Of a stretch of 64,000 nucleotides of DNA, positions 59,686 through 64,000 are shown in pieces. The DNA lies in contig CACLBJ010000001.1 in NCBI GenBank assembly GCA_902605165.1, forward strand, positions 186,001 to 250,000, written 5' to 3'. This DNA comes from an uncultured SAR86 cluster bacterium. GTDB lineage: Bacteria; Pseudomonadota; Gammaproteobacteria; Magnimaribacterales; D2472. The notes beneath the pieces are model-generated. The model saw nothing but the letters and a program-made list of their open reading frames with translations, was not told where the DNA came from and did no database searches. Both the position numbers and the translations under genes were made by a program. The first letter of the stretch is position 1. Each line of letters starts with the position of its first letter.

Positions 59686-59787
59686 TTATTTTCTAAAACC
59701 TTGTTTTACAAATTTAATTATCATTAATATAACTATGTAAATCATTAAAAAATCAAGCAATCTACTAGCAATATTGAAAAAATCCAT
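59686..59787 (-). CDS. Candidate 33-aa single-TM micro-protein
   Basis: ATG..TAA: MDFFNIASRLLDFLMIYIVILMIIKFVKQGFRK*. Confidence 0.3.
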   Translation of the reverse strand: MDFFNIASRLLDFLMIYIVILMIIKFVKQGFRK

Positions 59788-59812
59788 AATTATTATCCTA
59801 GCATCTCTGTCA

Positions 59813-59989
59813 TTAATCGCGACACATATCATCTACTGGCATAAGTCCGTCACCCCCTAACCCCATAGCACAGATTATTTCGCCGATAGTGTTAACTCTT
59901 TGTGCTGGAGTTGTGTTTGTAAAAAATAAAAAAGCAAAAAGAGAAATAATTAGAATAAGGTAAAAATGGTTTTTTACGATCTGGAGCAA
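59813..59989 (-). CDS. Candidate 58-aa secreted peptide (TTG start)
   Basis: LLQIVKNHFYLILIISLFAFLFFTNTTPAQRVNTIGEIICAMGLGGDGLMPVDDMCRD*; signal-peptide-like N-terminus, ggaa upstream of the TTG. Confidence 0.4.
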   Translation of the reverse strand: MLQIVKNHFYLILIISLFAFLFFTNTTPAQRVNTIGEIICAMGLGGDGLMPVDDMCRD

Positions 59990-60073
59990 AGCTTATTTCC
60001 GATTAGCTGGTTGTCTATAGCAAGGTTTTCATTTTCTGCAATTTTAACGATATTTGAAAATGTTAAGTTAATT

Positions 60074-60538
60074 CTATTCCAATAAGGATTCGAAAAACTC
60101 AGGATTTTCCATCAAAGCGCTAGAAATTTTCTGGCCGACCTGCATCGCATCCTCATTAATTGCTGCCATAGTTTTCGTGAGCATTTCGCCCTGTTTGGAA
60201 CTAATTGACTTTCCTTCATCTGTGATCATAAAGTTATACATAGCGATTATTTCTTTTTCTGAATACACTGATTTATATAAACCGGGAATTTTCTTTTCTA
60301 CAGAAGACAAATATTCTTGTATAAAAGGATCTAAGAAGTCATTCATTTCATCGCTTTCTAAGTCCATTCCAAACATCGTTAGCATGGAGTACATAGAATC
60401 CCTCATTGTTTGTTCTTGTTGAGAAATAACTTGTTCTTTTACAATAAAGTTAATCATTTCTTCATAAGAAACCTCATCTGAGATGCTAATTATAGAAAAT
60501 AAACACGTAATAAATGTAAAAAGATATTTTTTTAGCAT
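60074..60538 (-). CDS. DUF2059-like exported protein
   Basis: Signal peptide; YKSVYSEKEIIAMYNFMITDEGKSISSKQGEMLTKTMAAI. Confidence 0.7.
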   Translation of the reverse strand: MLKKYLFTFITCLFSIISISDEVSYEEMINFIVKEQVISQQEQTMRDSMYSMLTMFGMDLESDEMNDFLDPFIQEYLSSVEKKIPGLYKSVYSEKEIIAMYNFMITDEGKSISSKQGEMLTKTMAAINEDAMQVGQKISSALMENPEFFESLLE

Positions 60539-60648
60539 AATAATTTTGATTTTTTAGTATGTTTATAATTAAAACATATTTCTTATTCTACTTATATAGC
60601 TTTTATATGAAATGTTTTATTTTTTTTGACCAACCAAGGAATCTTTCT

Positions 60649-60735
60649 TTATTCAACAGTAACGGAGTAAGTTTGAACGACAATTAACTCTTCGCATTTT
60701 CTGCAATCTTTGAGGTGATTGAAGTTCAGTTTCAT
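60649..60735 (-). other. Possible 28-aa CxxC micro-ORF
   Basis: MKLNFNHLKDCRKCEELIVVQTYSVTVE* on minus strand. Confidence 0.15.
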
Positions 60736-60738
60736 GAA

Positions 60739-60966
60739 TTATCCATCAATCCCAAAGAAACCATTGCCATCACCATCATCATCGCTTGAATCACCCTCTT
60801 CATCTACTCTATTTTCAATATCCCTATCATCTTGAAAAATGTTGGTTGCAATAATGGTTGTTATTGCCAACATTGGCATGGTGTAAACCATCGCATTGGT
60901 AAATATTGCAATTGCATATGTTGGTACAGCAATTATTAAAACTTTCTTTATTAGATTTTTTTTCAT
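60739..60966 (-). CDS. Small membrane protein with acidic DxDxDG-like tail
   Basis: 75 aa: two hydrophobic segments, then DRDIENRVDEEGDSSDDDGDGNGFFGIDG. Confidence 0.5.
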   Translation of the reverse strand: MKKNLIKKVLIIAVPTYAIAIFTNAMVYTMPMLAITTIIATNIFQDDRDIENRVDEEGDSSDDDGDGNGFFGIDG

Positions 60967-60972
60967 ACTTTA

Positions 60973-61752
60973 TTATAAATTTTTAATTTCTGAGTGATGT
61001 ATTAATTTTATATTATTTGCTTCAGCGAGTTTTTTTGCGCTATTGGTGTACCCTGAATTTGATATAACTACTCCTATATTTGCTCCATAGTATCCCATTC
61101 CTGCAACCACCTCTTGAACTGCGCTATTACCAACTGGTTTTTGATATTTTTTACACTGTGCAACAAGAACGTCGTCTCCTCTTTTTGCAATAACATCAAC
61201 TCCCTGATCTGATGAACCGGTTGTTGCCTCTGCTTCATCCCAGTTATTTTTTAAAAACTTATTTGCGCAAAAGTGTTCATATTCGTATGGGTCCATTTCG
61301 TCATCAAAACCCTCTGATTTAGAATAATCATTGATAACTTGTTCTATTTTATAAATGGTTTCATCTGGAATTTCAAAGTCGCCTATTTCTCTTGCATATC
61401 TCATAACATCTTCAGATTCAGTATTGTCTAGCAGATGTTCGATAAGTTCTTTTTTGAATCTTGAATAGTTCTTTTTTCCAAAACTGTTAGTAGATACCGT
61501 ACTTCTATATGCAGTTGCTACTAGGGATGTTTCTTCAAACATTAAGTCGTTTAGTTCACCTTCTAATTGTTTAATCGCTCTCTCTTTAACCATACCGTTT
61601 TTAATAAGAAATCTATATGAGAAATAGGTTGTTGCGGGAAATGCTAAAAACCAAAATCCTAAATAATCTTCTGGGAGGAGAAGAGCAAAAACTAGAAGGG
61701 AAATGAGAAAACTAAAGACCAAAGAAAGAATAAATGACAAGAATTTTTTCAT
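60973..61752 (-). CDS. Membrane-anchored Mrr-type restriction endonuclease-like protein
   Basis: Two N-terminal TM helices; FCANKFLKNNWDEAEATTGSSDQGVDVIAKRGDDVLVAQCKKYQKPVGNSAVQEVVAGMGYYGANIGVVISNSGYT (D..QxK nuclease core). Confidence 0.88.
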   Translation of the reverse strand: MKKFLSFILSLVFSFLISLLVFALLLPEDYLGFWFLAFPATTYFSYRFLIKNGMVKERAIKQLEGELNDLMFEETSLVATAYRSTVSTNSFGKKNYSRFKKELIEHLLDNTESEDVMRYAREIGDFEIPDETIYKIEQVINDYSKSEGFDDEMDPYEYEHFCANKFLKNNWDEAEATTGSSDQGVDVIAKRGDDVLVAQCKKYQKPVGNSAVQEVVAGMGYYGANIGVVISNSGYTNSAKKLAEANNIKLIHHSEIKNL

Positions 61753-61759
61753 AAAAATA

Positions 61760-62785
61760 TTAAACTTGCTTTAATGCTGAATCAACTAGCTTTTTCTTAT
61801 ATTTACTAAGTTCAAATGTTGATACCTTTTCTAGACTGTATGAAACGCCATCAATTACTATTGAGTTAGTTGAAGTAGATAGAGATAGGTTGCAAATCTC
61901 TTTTGATGGCATGTCGTCAACAAGAATTTTAAACTGGCCTTTGTAGTCTCTATAACCAAACCTATCACAATGAATTTTGAGTCTTGGATTCATAACTAAG
62001 ATTGTTTTTATGATTTGGAATGACTTTTGCTCTTCTGCGGTTGTAAAAATACCAGAGGAAGATTGCCTTCCCTCTAAAACTTTAATTTTTTCAATGGCCT
62101 CGTGGAGAGAAACTGAATTTAATAATTTCCTAAGTCTTTTGTTTTTAGATTCTGTTGCTCTTTTTCCTCCCATATTTTGATATATCATTTTTAATAGTTC
62201 ATCACTTGCTGGAAAGAGGGTTTTTGTCAGGGCAATATTAAAATCATTTAAAAAATAGGTTTCTTCAGAAATTTCTAAAATATCCTTCACGTTAAAAAGT
62301 TGTAGATGGAAATTCGCAATATCTTCTAGATCCGATCTTGTGAAGTCTCTCAAATCAAATACAAGAAATGGTTCTTCGCATAATGATTTGCTGTTATTCC
62401 ATTTCACTGTGTAAAACTCATACACAACTCCATTGGTTAAGATACCTATCTTTGATTCTTTATGATGATCAAAATATTTAGATAGTTGTTTAAAGTGAGA
62501 TTTAGTTAGGTTTGAAGTTGCTTTTTTACACTCTATTAGCATTATGGGATTTTTCCTATTAAGGGTAACCACCATATCAACTTTTCTTACACTTCCTTTG
62601 GTATTTCTTAAACTATATTCGTGTGAATAATGATCCATTTTGTTATAGCCCAATAAATTAAAAAATGGTTCTATTAGGTAATCTCTTGTCTTGGACTCAT
62701 TGTCGCTCAGCTTGATTGCTTTTTTATAATCCCATTTATCAAATGATTTTTCTAAAAGACTGCCAATCTGTTTTATTGTTGCCAT
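61760..62785 (-). CDS. Type I restriction R-subunit N-terminal (HSDR_N)-like nuclease protein
   Basis: NESKTRDYLIEPFFNLLGYN...YSLRNTKGSVRKVDMVVTLNRKNPIMLIECKKA (PD-(D/E)XK); no helicase domain. Confidence 0.78.
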   Translation of the reverse strand: MATIKQIGSLLEKSFDKWDYKKAIKLSDNESKTRDYLIEPFFNLLGYNKMDHYSHEYSLRNTKGSVRKVDMVVTLNRKNPIMLIECKKATSNLTKSHFKQLSKYFDHHKESKIGILTNGVVYEFYTVKWNNSKSLCEEPFLVFDLRDFTRSDLEDIANFHLQLFNVKDILEISEETYFLNDFNIALTKTLFPASDELLKMIYQNMGGKRATESKNKRLRKLLNSVSLHEAIEKIKVLEGRQSSSGIFTTAEEQKSFQIIKTILVMNPRLKIHCDRFGYRDYKGQFKILVDDMPSKEICNLSLSTSTNSIVIDGVSYSLEKVSTFELSKYKKKLVDSALKQV

Positions 62786-62845
62786 AAAAATATTCTGCCA
62801 TAACTCTCTTTAAATGTCCTATGAATACACATAAGAGACCACAAC

Positions 62846-62870
62846 AAGTCATAACAACACTTTATGACTT
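62846..62870. repeat. Perfect 9-bp inverted repeat with 7-nt loop
   Basis: aagtcataa-caacact-ttatgactt. Confidence 0.7.
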
Positions 62871-62943
62871 CCGCTAATGCTAAAAAATAAGTGAAAATTT
62901 TAGGGTAGTTTTAACCAGGGTTAAGTTTTAGTGATTTTTGAAA

Positions 62944-62961
62944 CCCCCGCAGAATGCGAGG
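62944..62961 (-). terminator. Candidate glmS terminator
   Basis: Minus strand CCTCGCATTCTGCGGGGGTTT: CGCA/TGCG stem flanked by CC/GG, short T run, 24 bp past the glmS stop. Confidence 0.4.
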
Positions 62962-62984
62962 TTAAAACTGGTTGTCTTCCAAAC

Positions 62985-64000
62985 TTACTCCACCGTGACT
63001 GACTTAGCTAGATTTCTTGGTTGATCTAGGTCTGTTCCCCTCAGGCATGCTACCTCATAGGCAAGTATTTGCAGAGGTATGGTATAGATAATTGGAGCAT
63101 TGTAGTCGCCGCAATCTGGCATATTTATAAATTTCCCCTTCTTTACCTCAATAGTTGAGTTTGCATTTCCAAAAACATACAAGGTCCCGCCTCTTGCTTT
63201 TACCTCTTCAAGATTTGATAAAAGTTTCTCAACTAAACTATCTTCGGGCGCAAGGGCTATAACTGGTATTTCTTCATCAACCAAAGCTAGGGGGCCATGC
63301 TTTAATTCCCCCGCTGGGTATGCTTCAGCATGTATGTACGATATTTCTTTTAATTTTAATGCTCCCTCTTGTGCGATAGAGAAATACATTCCTCTGCCTA
63401 AAAATAATGCATTGTGCTTAGTAGAGATATTTTGTGTTATTTGAGAAATGTTTTCTTTTAAGCTAAAAGCTTGATCAACCAATGCCGGAGTTTCTCTTAG
63501 TTCTTGGGTTGCTTGTTTTCTTTTATCAGCATTTTTATCTTGGCTTTTAGCGATTGATAAGGCGAGCATCATTAAGGCAGCTAATTGAGTGGTAAAAGCT
63601 TTCGTTGATGCAACTCCTATTTCGGGTCCTGCATTGGTGAATATTTTCCAATCAGCCTCTCTTGCCATAGTGCTTGTTGGAACATTACAGATTGTCACAA
63701 TACCAACATACTTTTCGGCTCGAGCATATTCTAAAGCAGCCAATGTATCAGCTGTTTCACCAGATTGAGAGATTGTTACAAACAATGTGTGGTCTTCAAC
63801 AATTGGATTCCTGTATCTGTACTCGCTGGCAAAATCTATATAGCAAGGTACCTCACATATTTCTTCAAACCATTTTCTGGCAGTTTTTGCTGCATGAAGG
63901 CTAGTACCACATGCAACAAACTGGATCCTTTTTACTTTCTTGAATGCATCACTTGATCCCAAACCAAAAATATTATCTAAAACATCATTCTCACCAAGCC
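62985..64000 (-). CDS. glmS: Glutamine-fructose-6-phosphate aminotransferase, C-terminal part (5' end outside window)
   Basis: Frame stays open to the edge (LGENDVLDNIFGLGSSDAFKKVKRIQFVACGTS); SQSGETADTLAAL, GPEIGVASTKAFTTQL, DLDQPRNLAKSVTVE*. The TTG start in the ORF track is internal. Confidence 0.97.
   Translation of the reverse strand, partial: LGENDVLDNIFGLGSSDAFKKVKRIQFVACGTSLHAAKTARKWFEEICEVPCYIDFASEYRYRNPIVEDHTLFVTISQSGETADTLAALEYARAEKYVGIVTICNVPTSTMAREADWKIFTNAGPEIGVASTKAFTTQLAALMMLALSIAKSQDKNADKRKQATQELRETPALVDQAFSLKENISQITQNISTKHNALFLGRGMYFSIAQEGALKLKEISYIHAEAYPAGELKHGPLALVDEEIPVIALAPEDSLVEKLLSNLEEVKARGGTLYVFGNANSTIEVKKGKFINMPDCGDYNAPIIYTIPLQILAYEVACLRGTDLDQPRNLAKSVTVE

Noticed and set aside
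60649-60735. 28-aa CxxC ORF as a real gene
   Set aside because: Too short to distinguish from chance without conservation data; listed only as a low-confidence feature.
62786-62984. Tn7 end or attTn7 insertion next to glmS
   Set aside because: No transposase genes and no recognisable Tn7 terminal sequence; only the hotspot context remains.
1-64000. CRISPR arrays, rRNA operons, transposons, prophage
   Set aside because: No spaced repeat arrays, rRNA-like sequence, transposase/integrase or phage structural genes were seen in either strand's translations.

Overview
The window is an AT-rich, gene-dense bacterial chromosome segment with short intergenic gaps and many 4-bp ATGA overlaps. Gene content looks like a marine gammaproteobacterium with a streamlined genome, SAR86-like; this placement is inference from gene content only. 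Most of the window is ordinary housekeeping: lgt-thyA, a TtpC-type TonB/ExbB/ExbD cluster, efp-argS-SPOR, yggS-yggT-metX-metW-rdgB, trmB-thiG-thiS-rpoH, cysQ, lipA-lipB, uvrD and a truncated glmS at the right edge. There are also many catabolic or hydrolytic genes: M2, M20 and M23 peptidases, a GMC oxidoreductase, an OYE, a sulfatase, a carboxylesterase and a ceramidase-like protein. I saw no rRNA, convincing tRNA, CRISPR array, transposase or integrase. The points most worth a second look are: (1) a tandem 52-bp imperfect repeat plus a perfect hairpin in the 5' leader of a TonB-dependent receptor; (2) a PNGase F-like lipoprotein translationally coupled to TRAP transporter dctQM; (3) a membrane-anchored Mrr-type nuclease next to a HsdR-N-like nuclease without a methylase, downstream of glmS; (4) several unannotated micro-ORFs, including a Cys-rich one that could be a -1 frameshift extension. 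No database searches were run, so family names rest on motif recognition from the translations.
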